Positions 1-5,387 are shown, counted from the stretch's first letter. The stretch: DNA of 6,536 bases from Nitrososphaerota archaeon (GCA_016206275.1 JACQRY010000226.1:1-6536), one strand, 5' to 3'. Numbers and translations: made by a program. Notes: generated by a model not told the origin, from the sequence alone.

Positions 1-270
1 CCGGATGCTGACCGTTCTACCATTCAACGCGTTCAAAGTGTTACTGACGACCATTACGTATACCATTACGTTCCCTCCACGCAGAGGCTAGGCAACTTTG
101 ACATTCTCGCTTTCGCAGAAACTACTGGGGAAATCGAACAATTGCGTCAACAAGTCCGATACATACCGGGTGTGGCGAAAGTAGACGCTCTGGTTTTTCG
201 CGGATGGGACGAGCATACCAAATGGATAGATTCCGCGATCGATCTGAAGATAGTGCAGAGCCCAATATGA
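1..270 (+). CDS. Lrp/AsnC-type regulator, C-terminal part (partial, 5' end outside window)
   Basis: An open frame runs from the first base to a TGA at 268-270, giving 89 residues with no start inside the window, so the N-terminal helix-turn-helix is missing. The visible part resembles the RAM (ligand-binding and oligomerisation) domain of Lrp/AsnC regulators. A strand containing GNFDILAFAET is followed by the helix GEIEQLRQQV, then the turn IPGVAKVDALVF. The IPGV turn and the strand after it are the most typical features. Family members bind DNA as dimers or octamers and respond to amino acids or other small molecules; the ligand here cannot be told. It lies 111 nt upstream of the co-directional OsmC-like gene and may regulate it, which is inference. 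The remaining uncertainty is whether the missing N-terminus carries a normal HTH. Confidence 0.72.
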   Translation, partial: PDADRSTIQRVQSVTDDHYVYHYVPSTQRLGNFDILAFAETTGEIEQLRQQVRYIPGVAKVDALVFRGWDEHTKWIDSAIDLKIVQSPI

Positions 271-381
271 ACCAGAAGAGCGTTGGTTCCAAGCACATCT
301 CCTCTGGGTTGTGTCCAAAAACGGGAATTCCTCTTCCACAGATCTTATTGCCATCAAAACTTACGTATTTGTCGAGAACGC

Positions 382-951
382 ATGATAGCAGAACAAATCG
401 TAAACGGACTCAACGTCCAGGAGATACAAGGTCTAATTAACGCTGTGAAAAAAGAACCTCAAATCGCACAGGCCAGATTTTATGCCACCACAGCATGGGT
501 GACAGGCTTTCGAAACGAGGCCTCGGTGAAGGACTTCACCCTAGGTGGCATCACCAACTCAACAAGCCGCACAAAACCATTCACAGTCGTAGGCGACCAT
601 CCGCCAGAGCTTCTGGGAACCAACAAGGGGCCATCATCCGTAGAACTGCTTCTAGCAGCCCTCGGCCACTGCATTGCGTCTGGCTTTTCAACGTACGGCG
701 CGCACATGGGGATTCCAATAAAGAGCCTTGTCGTGGAGATTCAAGGAGACGTGGATCTGCAAGGGATGCTCGCTCTTCCAGAGCCCGCTAAAGTAAGGCC
801 AGGCTTCCAGACGATTAGGGCGAGATATTACGTCCAAAGCGATGCCCCACGCGAGCAGCTTCAACAACTGGCGAAACTGGCTGAAGACCTCTCGCCAACA
901 AAAGATTCCCTCCGAGCGGTTCAATTCTCGTCCGAACTAATCGTCAAGTAG
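382..951 (+). CDS. OsmC/Ohr-family protein, single-cysteine type
   Basis: The 189-residue product matches the OsmC-like fold family, which in its classical members reduces organic hydroperoxides in the cytoplasm. Typical blocks are the N-terminal strand region (ATTAWVTGFRNEA, residues 36-48), GDHPPELLGTNKGPSSVELLLAALGHC (71-97) with the conserved first cysteine C97 at the start of the core helix, and RPGFQTIRARYYVQSDAPRE (139-158). The second cysteine of classical Ohr/OsmC proteins normally lies in a CP motif; here the equivalent is S171-P172, so the usual Cys-Cys peroxidatic pair is absent. Single-cysteine relatives are known in this subfamily and their substrate is uncertain. I chose the ATG at 382 because homology begins there; the longer frame from 283 encodes an unrelated-looking extension overlapping the intergenic gap. 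No good TATA box sits at the 27-bp distance seen elsewhere in the window. Confidence 0.85.
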   Translation: MIAEQIVNGLNVQEIQGLINAVKKEPQIAQARFYATTAWVTGFRNEASVKDFTLGGITNSTSRTKPFTVVGDHPPELLGTNKGPSSVELLLAALGHCIASGFSTYGAHMGIPIKSLVVEIQGDVDLQGMLALPEPAKVRPGFQTIRARYYVQSDAPREQLQQLAKLAEDLSPTKDSLRAVQFSSELIVK

Positions 952-970
952 ACATTTCCTGGACGTCCTC

Positions 971-977
971 TTTTTTT
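971..977 (+). terminator. T7 run, archaeal-type terminator after the OsmC-like gene
   Basis: Seven consecutive T residues lie 20 nt past the stop codon at 951, inside a pyrimidine-rich stretch and with no preceding strong hairpin. Archaeal RNA polymerase terminates on such T-runs. Confidence 0.6.
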
Positions 978-1070
978 CTTCATCCTGAAATCAGAGGAGT
1001 CCCACCTGATAAGTCGCTGACTTAATGTATGGAGCTGCAAAACTTAAGGAGCTGCAAGGAACGGACCGGG

Positions 1071-1094
1071 GTCCGAATCCCTTCCCGCTCGAAC
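1071..1094 (+). repeat. tRNA-3'-end-like scar, pair of 4368-4391 (inverted)
   Basis: GGTCCGAATCCC resembles a T-arm loop, and the following CCCGCTC plus G resembles the 3' side of an acceptor stem and a discriminator base. The T-stem pairs only partly and no anticodon arm can be drawn upstream, so this is not a working tRNA. The last 11 nt, CCCGCTCGAAC (1084-1094), recur exactly in inverted orientation at 4368-4378. Confidence 0.45.
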
Positions 1095-1280
1095 CCTTCC
1101 CTGCTAGAATACCGATTCACTAGTGGACCTAGACTCTTCGGATACGTGGAGCCTCTCATGCAGGAAAATCGAGAGAATAGATTGGCACATTTATACTGCC
1201 ATGGCATGGTATTTAACGACATGACAACATCAACGAGCCCAGCTGATTCCAAGAGACAGGACCCAGTAGCAAATGATAGC

Positions 1281-1372
1281 GGGCCCGTGGGGTCCGGTTA
1301 AAAGATTAAGCAGATACCATCATCTAATGTTGTTTAGCAAGAACTTGAGTTAGACAAGTGCGGCGGGCGGCA
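1281..1372 (+). repeat. Dispersed element, copy A
   Basis: The sequence from GGGCCC (1281) to the end of GATTAAGCAGATACC (1318) aligns with 4397-4435 at about 34 of 39 positions with one indel. A more diverged middle of 39 nt follows (38 nt in copy B), then a second conserved block starting GTGCGGCG (1358). A T5 run follows at 1376-1380. The first part has a tRNA-5'-half look: a GGGCCCG acceptor-like start, then GGTC/GATT which could form a D-stem around a GG-containing loop. No matching 3' half follows. It could be a small RNA gene, a tRNA-derived element or an end of a lost mobile element. Confidence 0.6.
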
Positions 1373-1378
1373 AGATTT

Positions 1379-2347
1379 TTACTTGTGCTCCACAGTTATG
1401 ACCACACTCCCCGTTTTCTGCCCTTTTTCAACATACTTGTAAGCCTCGACAATTTGTTCCAGCGGGTAGCGTCTGTCTATAACCGGTTTTAGCGTTCCCG
1501 CCTCGATCAGTTCTTTAAAAAAGACGACGTCTTCTTTGCTGTCTTTTGGAATCGGGAAGATGACTTTTTTGTTGCCGAATTTTGAAGTCCATAGTGCTAA
1601 AAATGGGTTCTGAGACAAGAAACCGAGATCAGTCGAATAATAAATACCGCCGGGCTTTAGTAAGTTTTTACATCGCCTAAAAGAACTCTTGCCGACCGCG
1701 TCAAAGACAAAATCATAGGTCTGACCATTCTTCGTAAAATCACTTTTTGTGTAATCAATTACCTTAACGGCTCCCAAGGATTTCACCAATGATACATTCT
1801 TGGTATCACAAACCGCCGTAACTTCTGCTCCATAATATTTTACGAGTTGAACTGCCGCTGAGCCGATAGCACCGGTTGCGCCATTGATGAGAACTTTCTG
1901 CCCGCTCTGGACATTTGCTTTTCTAATACCATTCAGAGCATAGTGCGTACCTTCAGTGCTAGGCGCGACTTCTTCATAGGTCATATTTGCTGGCATGGTT
2001 GCCAGTGGACTATCTTCAGCTCTAGTCACATATTCGGCATGAGCGCCAAAATCATCACCACAAAATCCAAAAACATGGTCACCTTCTTCAAAAAGTTTAA
2101 CATCTTTGCCGATTGCTTCAATTTCCCCAGCAAACTCATTTCCAAGAATAGTTCTTTTTGGCCTGAAAAGACCGCTAAAAAATCTTACAATAAACGGTTT
2201 AGCTCTTAGAAAACCGCAGTCCGTCCGGTTTACGGTTGTCGCATATATTTTTATGAGCACCTCGTTGTCCTTGGGAGTAGGTTTCTCTACCTCTTTGAGC
2301 TGAAGAACCTCCGGCGGCCCGTATTTTGTATAGACAACTGCTTTCAT
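1379..2347 (-). CDS. Zinc-independent medium-chain dehydrogenase/reductase (quinone oxidoreductase-like)
   Basis: This 322-residue protein has the normal length of the MDR superfamily: an N-terminal GroES-like domain (about 1-120), then a Rossmann NAD(P)-binding domain with the glycine-rich INGATGAIG (154-162), and the C-terminal DRRYPLEQIVEAYKYVE block (291-307) typical of the family. The usual zinc-site GHE is GNE here (69-71), and there is no cluster of four structural-zinc cysteines, so it fits the zinc-free quinone-oxidoreductase/enoyl-reductase branch acting on small carbonyl or quinone substrates in the cytosol; the exact substrate is unknown. The ATG at 2345-2347 starts MKAVVYTKYG, a standard N-terminus. 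A GGTGGG lies about 7 nt upstream and a weak TATA-like TCTTATTA is centred about 28 bp away. The gene is visibly richer in A/T at wobble positions than the OsmC-like and hydrolase genes, which hints at separate acquisition. Confidence 0.87.
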   Translation of the reverse strand: MKAVVYTKYGPPEVLQLKEVEKPTPKDNEVLIKIYATTVNRTDCGFLRAKPFIVRFFSGLFRPKRTILGNEFAGEIEAIGKDVKLFEEGDHVFGFCGDDFGAHAEYVTRAEDSPLATMPANMTYEEVAPSTEGTHYALNGIRKANVQSGQKVLINGATGAIGSAAVQLVKYYGAEVTAVCDTKNVSLVKSLGAVKVIDYTKSDFTKNGQTYDFVFDAVGKSSFRRCKNLLKPGGIYYSTDLGFLSQNPFLALWTSKFGNKKVIFPIPKDSKEDVVFFKELIEAGTLKPVIDRRYPLEQIVEAYKYVEKGQKTGSVVITVEHK

Positions 2348-2371
2348 AAGTTCCCACCAAGGGAGGTTTGG

Positions 2372-2379
2372 TAATAAGA
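2372..2379 (-). promoter_or_regulatory. Weak TATA-like box for the dehydrogenase gene
   Basis: TCTTATTA on the minus strand is centred about 28 bp upstream of the ATG at 2347. An alternative AATATAG lies at 2380-2386. Because a GGTGGG Shine-Dalgarno-like sequence also precedes this ATG, a short leader is possible. Confidence 0.3.
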
Positions 2380-2493
2380 CTATATTCTCAGTGCGATGAG
2401 TCAGATCGAAGTGAAAGCAGTGGGTTGGGTGCCAGAAGCCTTGCTTACGATATTTTGGGATTTTTTGCAGTGTCTACCTGCAAGTATGTGTCG

Positions 2494-2543
2494 TGGCGGG
2501 CCCGGTGGGATTCGAACCCACGACCTTCGGCTCCAGAGGCTAG
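2494..2543 (-). pseudogene. 3' half of a tRNA gene (fragment from anticodon loop to CCA)
   Basis: Read on the minus strand, the piece contains an anticodon-type loop CTCTGGA (2532-2538), a 3' anticodon-stem strand GCCGA, variable AGGTC, a perfect T-arm GTGGG / TTCGAAT / CCCAC (2505-2521), acceptor strand CGGGCCC, discriminator G and an encoded CCA (2494-2496). If the loop is read normally, the anticodon would be CTG (Gln), which is inference. The 5' side fails: positions 27-31 (CTAGC) pair only partly with GCCGA, and no D-arm or GGGCCCG acceptor strand lies upstream before the RelE-like gene ends at 2579. So this is a fragment, not a functional tRNA. Breakage near the anticodon loop is where many archaeal integrases recombine, so it may be an attachment-site scar. 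Confidence 0.7.
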
Positions 2544-2578
2544 CTTATAGTGACTGAATAAGTGCACTTACCTACTTC

Positions 2579-2839
2579 CTAGTAGAGTTCATGGCCTCCG
2601 ACATGGAACACGTGAATTGTTCTACGATAAACATCGACCCTGTAGAAAATCCTGTATTTCCTCCCTATCTCATAGGTGAATACGCCTTTCCACTTGCCTA
2701 TTTTTCTGACCCCTAATAGGAGAGGATCTTCGGACCGTGTCAACTCTTTGAGAGCTTGATCCACTCTGTTTTGGATATCACTACTAAGGTTCTTGTACCC
2801 TCGCTTGAAGGTCGGCGTTAACACGAGAATCCAGGGCAA
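2579..2839 (-). CDS. RelE/ParE-superfamily toxin
   Basis: The 86-residue basic protein has the RelE-fold layout: two N-terminal helices (FKRGYKNLSSDIQNRVDQAL, 11-30), then the beta sheet KIGKWKGVFTYEIGRKYRIFYRVD (46-69) and the C-terminal strand IHVFHVGGHELY (75-86). The R60-K61-x-R63 cluster and H83 near the C-terminus are where RelE-type ribosome-dependent mRNA endonucleases place basic and catalytic residues; the activity is inferred. The start is a TTG at 2837-2839. It is supported by a strong Shine-Dalgarno AGGAGG (2849-2854 complement), 9 nt upstream, in the 37-nt gap after the antitoxin stop. It is the downstream gene of a two-gene operon with the antitoxin at 2877-3119. A neutral or ParE-type (gyrase-targeting) role cannot be excluded. 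Confidence 0.82.
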   Translation of the reverse strand: MPWILVLTPTFKRGYKNLSSDIQNRVDQALKELTRSEDPLLLGVRKIGKWKGVFTYEIGRKYRIFYRVDVYRRTIHVFHVGGHELY

Positions 2840-2848
2840 TTATTCCAA

Positions 2849-2854
2849 CCTCCT
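2849..2854 (-). promoter_or_regulatory. Strong ribosome binding site fixing a TTG start
   Basis: AGGAGG on the minus strand lies 9 nt before the TTG at 2839. No ATG or GTG in frame is better placed, so the site decides the start of the RelE-like toxin. Confidence 0.65.
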
Positions 2855-2876
2855 ATTAGCCCTAGATCTAAGAGAA

Positions 2877-3119
2877 CTATTCTTCCTCTGAATGTAGCCA
2901 TTCTATTGCTTCTTCAGCGCTTTTGAAACTCTTGCCTTTACCTTGCTTTATTTCCCTCTGGCTCTGCTTTATCTTTTCCCGAGCTTCTCTATCGAGGATT
3001 AGGTCTATCTGGCTCATAATCTCCTCTCTGTTGAGACCTTCTTTGACGGCCTCCTCCATGAATTTGATTATCGCCGTCATCGTCTTCCTGTCTGTGACTA
3101 TCTGCTCGGTCTTCGCCAT
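2877..3119 (-). CDS. Antitoxin partner of the RelE-like toxin
   Basis: The 80-residue, highly charged protein is mostly predicted helix. Its C-terminal part REIKQGKGKSFKSAEEAIEWL (55-75) looks like the toxin-wrapping tail found in small archaeal RelB-type antitoxins, with the alternating charged and hydrophobic pattern. I cannot assign the N-terminal DNA-binding fold with certainty; no clear ribbon-helix-helix or AbrB pattern stands out. It sits first in the operon, 37 nt before the toxin start, the usual antitoxin-toxin order. The ATG at 3117-3119 is the first codon downstream of a TATA box at the leaderless distance. The function is inferred mainly from context. Confidence 0.72.
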   Translation of the reverse strand: MAKTEQIVTDRKTMTAIIKFMEEAVKEGLNREEIMSQIDLILDREAREKIKQSQREIKQGKGKSFKSAEEAIEWLHSEEE

Positions 3120-3142
3120 GTTTATAGTCTTAAGACGTCAAG

Positions 3143-3150
3143 TTATATAA
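3143..3150 (-). promoter_or_regulatory. TATA box for the RelBE-like operon (leaderless)
   Basis: TTATATAA is centred 27 to 28 bp upstream of the antitoxin ATG (3119). Transcription would start at or next to the A of ATG, and no Shine-Dalgarno precedes that start. Confidence 0.62.
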
Positions 3151-3507
3151 TGCTTCCATTACACCTTCGAACCGAGTTAAGCAAGCCAATTGTCCAGCCA
3201 AACGCGACGCTAGACCATAATGTCACACAAACCTGCTGAACTAAGTACAAGGATTTGACACCAAACGGTGGCGGACCCAGCGGTGCGTGTTCCAAAATTG
3301 GTGCACGGCGTGGACTTTTCCTGTGTCGCAAGCCCCCGTGGGTTCGCAACCTTGTCGCTTACGGTGCGTGTCAAAGTACACTGATATGAGCGCGCAGCCG
3401 GGAGAGTCCGACTACATCATAAATGACGGATTGGAATATCTCACGTGATAAAGCCTCCAAAAAGAGTTCATCCATCAATCAGGTGTGTTAGGTGCGATTA
3501 AAGAAAT
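3151..3507. other. Gene-free intergenic region between the two RelE-type modules
   Basis: No believable gene is visible in about 360 nt; the one open frame on the minus strand (3143-3349) is low-complexity in character and overlaps the promoter. The region has a 10-nt direct repeat CGGTGCGTGT at 3281-3290 and 3362-3371. It also has AGGATTTGACA (3250-3260), which recurs at 4381-4391 and whose complement resembles a tRNA T-loop. GTGGGTTCGCAACC at 3338-3351 is a weak T-arm look-alike. Confidence 0.45.
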
Positions 3508-3774
3508 TCACTTCGTTCTGTATATCTTGTCATGATGTTCATAGTCTTCAAGCACGACTGTCTTTCTCTGCTCGTCGATTGAAAACAACAGGACAAAGCT
3601 GCCAAAATGGACCCTTCTTCTGCCTGCAAGCGGAAAGTGCATCGGCTTGAATGTGTGTGGATCCTCCACTATCTCCTGAATCTTATCGTCTATTGCTTCC
3701 ATCTGGCTCGGATTTTTATTCGCTAGCTTCCTGAAAGTCCTGTCTACATGCTTTCTGATTTCTAATTCGTACAT
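3508..3774 (-). CDS. RelE/StbE-family toxin, paired with a DUF2683 protein
   Basis: The 88-residue protein fits the RelE superfamily: an N-terminal strand YELEIRKHV (2-10), a helical pair (11-38), a basic strand GRRRVHFGSFVLLFSIDE (51-68) and the C-terminal EDYEHHDKIYRTK (76-88). R52-R54 and the H80/H81 and Y85 positions correspond to the basic and aromatic residues that line the mRNA-cleavage site in RelE/YoeB relatives. Its ATG (3772-3774) directly abuts the TGA of the upstream gene (TGAATG), so translation is probably coupled. Downstream, the minus strand is only moderately T-rich. It is not a duplicate of the toxin at 2579; the two share the fold but little sequence. Confidence 0.85.
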   Translation of the reverse strand: MYELEIRKHVDRTFRKLANKNPSQMEAIDDKIQEIVEDPHTFKPMHFPLAGRRRVHFGSFVLLFSIDEQRKTVVLEDYEHHDKIYRTK

Positions 3775-4017
3775 TCACTTCAAGCCGTATCTCTTTCTGA
3801 AAGCCGCGGCGTCGCCGATCCTGATTATCGGCACGGTCTGTATCTTCTTCAGCTTTTTCAGGTACTCCGGTCTTACTTCAGACTCAAGCACGAGTTCCTT
3901 GTATTGCCTTGCCATCTCGTTTATCGCCTGAGACTTGTCCTTCAAGCCGTATTGAGCCTTGAGAACGTTGATTACTTTGTTAGCTTCCTTGTCTATCTCG
4001 ACTATCGCCTTGACCAT
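3775..4017 (-). CDS. DUF2683-family protein, probable antitoxin
   Basis: The 80-residue protein resembles the archaeal DUF2683 family: MVKAIVEIDKEANKVINVLKAQYGLKDKSQAINEMA at the N-terminus, LRP-like EVRPEYLKKLKKIQ (47-60) in the middle, and the hallmark end FRKRYGLK (73-80). The first 45 residues have a strand-helix-helix pattern (KAIVEID, then two amphipathic helices) like a ribbon-helix-helix DNA-binding domain, which is inference. The family is named as unknown function, but its position directly before a RelE-type toxin with abutting stop and start codons argues that it is the antitoxin and autoregulator. The ATG at 4015-4017 lies 27 bp from a TATA box; another ATG ten bases upstream is out of frame. 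Confidence 0.8.
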   Translation of the reverse strand: MVKAIVEIDKEANKVINVLKAQYGLKDKSQAINEMARQYKELVLESEVRPEYLKKLKKIQTVPIIRIGDAAAFRKRYGLK

Positions 4018-4040
4018 GTTAATACCATGTTAATATGCAC

Positions 4041-4047
4041 ATATAAA
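4041..4047 (-). promoter_or_regulatory. TATA box for the DUF2683/RelE operon (leaderless)
   Basis: TTTATAT on the minus strand is centred 27 bp upstream of the ATG at 4017. The intervening sequence contains a short tandem echo of TTAACATGGT but no Shine-Dalgarno. Confidence 0.62.
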
Positions 4048-4231
4048 GCTGACTTGAGCTCACTTCATGTTTGGTGGTATTCACACAATGGTATCACACG
4101 GGAATGCGGACGCCCACCTCGCCTACCTTGAGTAGCCTTCCTGTGCTTGACATTCCGTTAGATAAAAGACATTATATCGTCTTGCACCCCTCGTTAGTAT
4201 AATCGTCGTCGACATCTCGATCGGAGTCTTC

Positions 4232-4251
4232 ATGGTCATCATCTTGACCAT
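4232..4251. other. Perfect 7-bp hairpin in intergenic DNA
   Basis: The arms ATGGTCA and TGACCAT are exact inverted repeats separated by TCATCT. No T-run follows, so it is not an obvious terminator. It could be an operator or part of a small RNA whose promoter would be the TATA-like sequence at 4171-4177. Confidence 0.35.
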
Positions 4252-4367
4252 CAGATGCCCCAAACGAGATCAGCGCGATAGAACAATATCCAAATACGAT
4301 TTAATAAAGTTGATTCTATCTTTTCAGATGTTCTGAGCTGCATCAAGTGAGAGGTGCTCGCTTAAAA

Positions 4368-4391
4368 GTTCGAGCGGGCCAGGATTTGACA
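4368..4391 (-). repeat. tRNA-3'-end-like scar, inverted partner of 1071-1094
   Basis: On the minus strand TGTCAAATCC looks like a T-loop, followed by CCCGCTCG, an acceptor-like 3' strand with a discriminator base. Its final 11 nt equal those of the scar at 1084-1094, and about 17 of 25 positions match overall. No anticodon arm is present. Confidence 0.42.
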
Positions 4392-4396
4392 TGGAC

Positions 4397-4490
4397 GGGC
4401 CCTGTGGTTTCCGCTTAAAGGATTAAGCAGATACCTACGCTTGCTCATTGTTTTGTGCGAATTCTGTTTTGGGGTGCGGCGAGCTGCGTG
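4397..4490 (+). repeat. Dispersed element, copy B
   Basis: This copy matches copy A from GGGCCC to GATTAAGCAGATACC (4421-4435), then, after 38 diverged nt, again at GTGCGGCG (4474-4481). A T5 run follows at 4502-4506, as at 1376-1380 in copy A. The matching spacing (38 and 39 nt) and the shared trailing T-run argue for one element of about 90-110 nt and against two chance matches. Confidence 0.6.
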
Positions 4491-4574
4491 CACTCAATAT
4501 ATTTTTGGTTCTAAAAATGGATTTAACCGTGGCCCAAGCTTAGGGGGCTGGTTCTCCTGCTACTTTAACCATAG

Positions 4575-4581
4575 CTTTAAG
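4575..4581 (+). promoter_or_regulatory. TATA box for the hydrolase gene (leaderless GTG start)
   Basis: CTTTAAG is centred at 4578, 27 bp from the GTG at 4605. The distance equals that of the three TA operons, which supports both the promoter and the non-ATG start. Confidence 0.58.
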
Positions 4582-4604
4582 ATGGATTTCTGTAATAGCA
4601 TTGT

Positions 4605-5387
4605 GTGTTGGAGAAAGTAAGATCCAAAGATGGAACGTTGATAGCGTATGAGCGTAGCGGCTCCGGTGCGCCACTCGTGCTAGTTCACGGTACAGGAGGA
4701 GACCACACACGCTGGGCACCTATCCTTCCAGCTCTTGAACGACACTTCACGGTGTGCACAATCGATCGCCGTGGAAGAGGTCAAAGCGGTGACAGCCCAG
4801 AGTATTCCTTGGAAAGAGAGTTCGAGGATATCGCAGCCGTAATTGACTCAATAGGAGGTCAAGTTAACCTCCTCGGTCATTCGTATGGAGCATTGTGCGC
4901 CCTCGAAGCGGCTCTGCGCACGACACATGTCCGCAAGCTGATCCTATATGAGCCCCCGATCCCTGTCGGAGAACCTATGTATCCGCATGGAGCTCGCGAA
5001 AGACTGGAATCACTTCTCGCTACCAGTGGGCGTGAAGCAGTGCTTGTCGCATTTCTCACCGAAATCGTTAGAATGCCATCCAAAGAGATAGAACTTCTCT
5101 GCTCATCACCGGCTTGGGCCGGCAGGTTAGCAGCAGCACATACGATTCCAAGAGAATTTGCAGAAGCTGATTACGTGCTAGATTCAAAACGCATGTCTAT
5201 ACTCAAAACACCTGTGCTGCTCCTGATGGGTAGTGAGAGCCCTCAATTCCTAAAAGCAGCAACTTCCGCGCTCAGTCATGTTCTTCCCAACTGTCGCATT
5301 GTAGTGATGCAGGGTCAGCAGCATATCGCCATGAACACTGCTCCCGAATTATTTGTACGCCATGTTGTTGAATTCCTAGAAAGTTAG
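4605..5387 (+). CDS. Alpha/beta-fold hydrolase
   Basis: The 260-residue cytosolic protein is a complete alpha/beta hydrolase. The oxyanion-hole motif is HGTGG (28-32). The strand-loop IDRRGRGQSGDS (53-64) precedes the nucleophile elbow GHSYGA (91-96) with catalytic S93. GSESPQF (209-215) holds the acidic position after strand seven (E211 is the likely acid), and GQQH supplies H240 near the C-terminus. The substrate is unknown; the family includes esterases, C-C hydrolases and haloperoxidase-like enzymes. There is no ATG at the N-terminus: a stop lies at 4596-4598, and the first usable codon is GTG 4605 (TTG at 4608 is the alternative). The TATA spacing favours GTG. It is monocistronic, flanked by repeats on both sides, with a weak hairpin after the stop. 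Confidence 0.88.
   Translation: MLEKVRSKDGTLIAYERSGSGAPLVLVHGTGGDHTRWAPILPALERHFTVCTIDRRGRGQSGDSPEYSLEREFEDIAAVIDSIGGQVNLLGHSYGALCALEAALRTTHVRKLILYEPPIPVGEPMYPHGARERLESLLATSGREAVLVAFLTEIVRMPSKEIELLCSSPAWAGRLAAAHTIPREFAEADYVLDSKRMSILKTPVLLLMGSESPQFLKAATSALSHVLPNCRIVVMQGQQHIAMNTAPELFVRHVVEFLES

Larger units (their letters stand above)
952..1378. other. Gene-free intergenic region (OsmC-like to dehydrogenase, convergent)
   Basis: No convincing coding frame is seen in 427 nt. The two open frames here, on opposite strands, cover tRNA-like sequence and have no family resemblance. The region holds the T7 terminator, a 10-nt direct duplication of GGAGCTGCAA at 1031-1040 and 1049-1058, a tRNA-3'-end-like scar at 1071-1094, and copy A of the dispersed element from 1281, which ends near a T5 run at 1376-1380. 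Confidence 0.6.
4048..4604. other. Long gene-free intergenic region upstream of the hydrolase
   Basis: About 560 nt carry no recognisable gene. There is a TATA-like ATTATAT at 4171-4177, followed by a perfect 7-bp hairpin, ATGGTCA (4232-4238) with TGACCAT (4245-4251) and a 6-nt loop. A 5-bp hairpin GCTCG/CGAGC sits at 4356-4375, then a tRNA-like scar, then copy B of the dispersed element (4397-4490) and a T5 run at 4502-4506. An open frame through 4200-4337 has a hydrophobic start but no proper start codon at its head. Confidence 0.5.

Noticed and set aside
283..381. N-terminal extension of the OsmC-like protein from the ATG at 283
   Set aside because: The 33 extra residues have no family similarity and homology begins at the ATG at 382.
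1022..1301. Two overlapping open frames on opposite strands in the 952-1378 gap
   Set aside because: Both cover tRNA-like and repeat sequence, have no family resemblance, and the minus-strand one contains the REGIRTP-type string typical of tRNA read-through.
1281..2543. A split or trans-spliced tRNA made from the GGGCCCG-starting copy A and the CGGGCCC-ending 3' half
   Set aside because: The acceptor strands are complementary, but the anticodon stem strands (AGCAG and GCCGA) are not, the two lie on opposite strands, and no complementary flanks were seen.
2368..2550. Plus-strand open frame ending RARWDSNPRPSAPEASL
   Set aside because: This is the well-known false protein produced by reading through the complement of a tRNA 3' half; the DNA is the tRNA fragment at 2494-2543.
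2494..2620. A complete intron-containing tRNA on the minus strand
   Set aside because: No acceptor 5' strand or D-arm is found upstream; the space before it is the end of the RelE-like gene.
3143..3349. Minus-strand open frame of 68 residues
   Set aside because: It overlaps the TATA box of the RelBE-like operon, is rich in Pro/Arg with no domain pattern, and covers short repeats.
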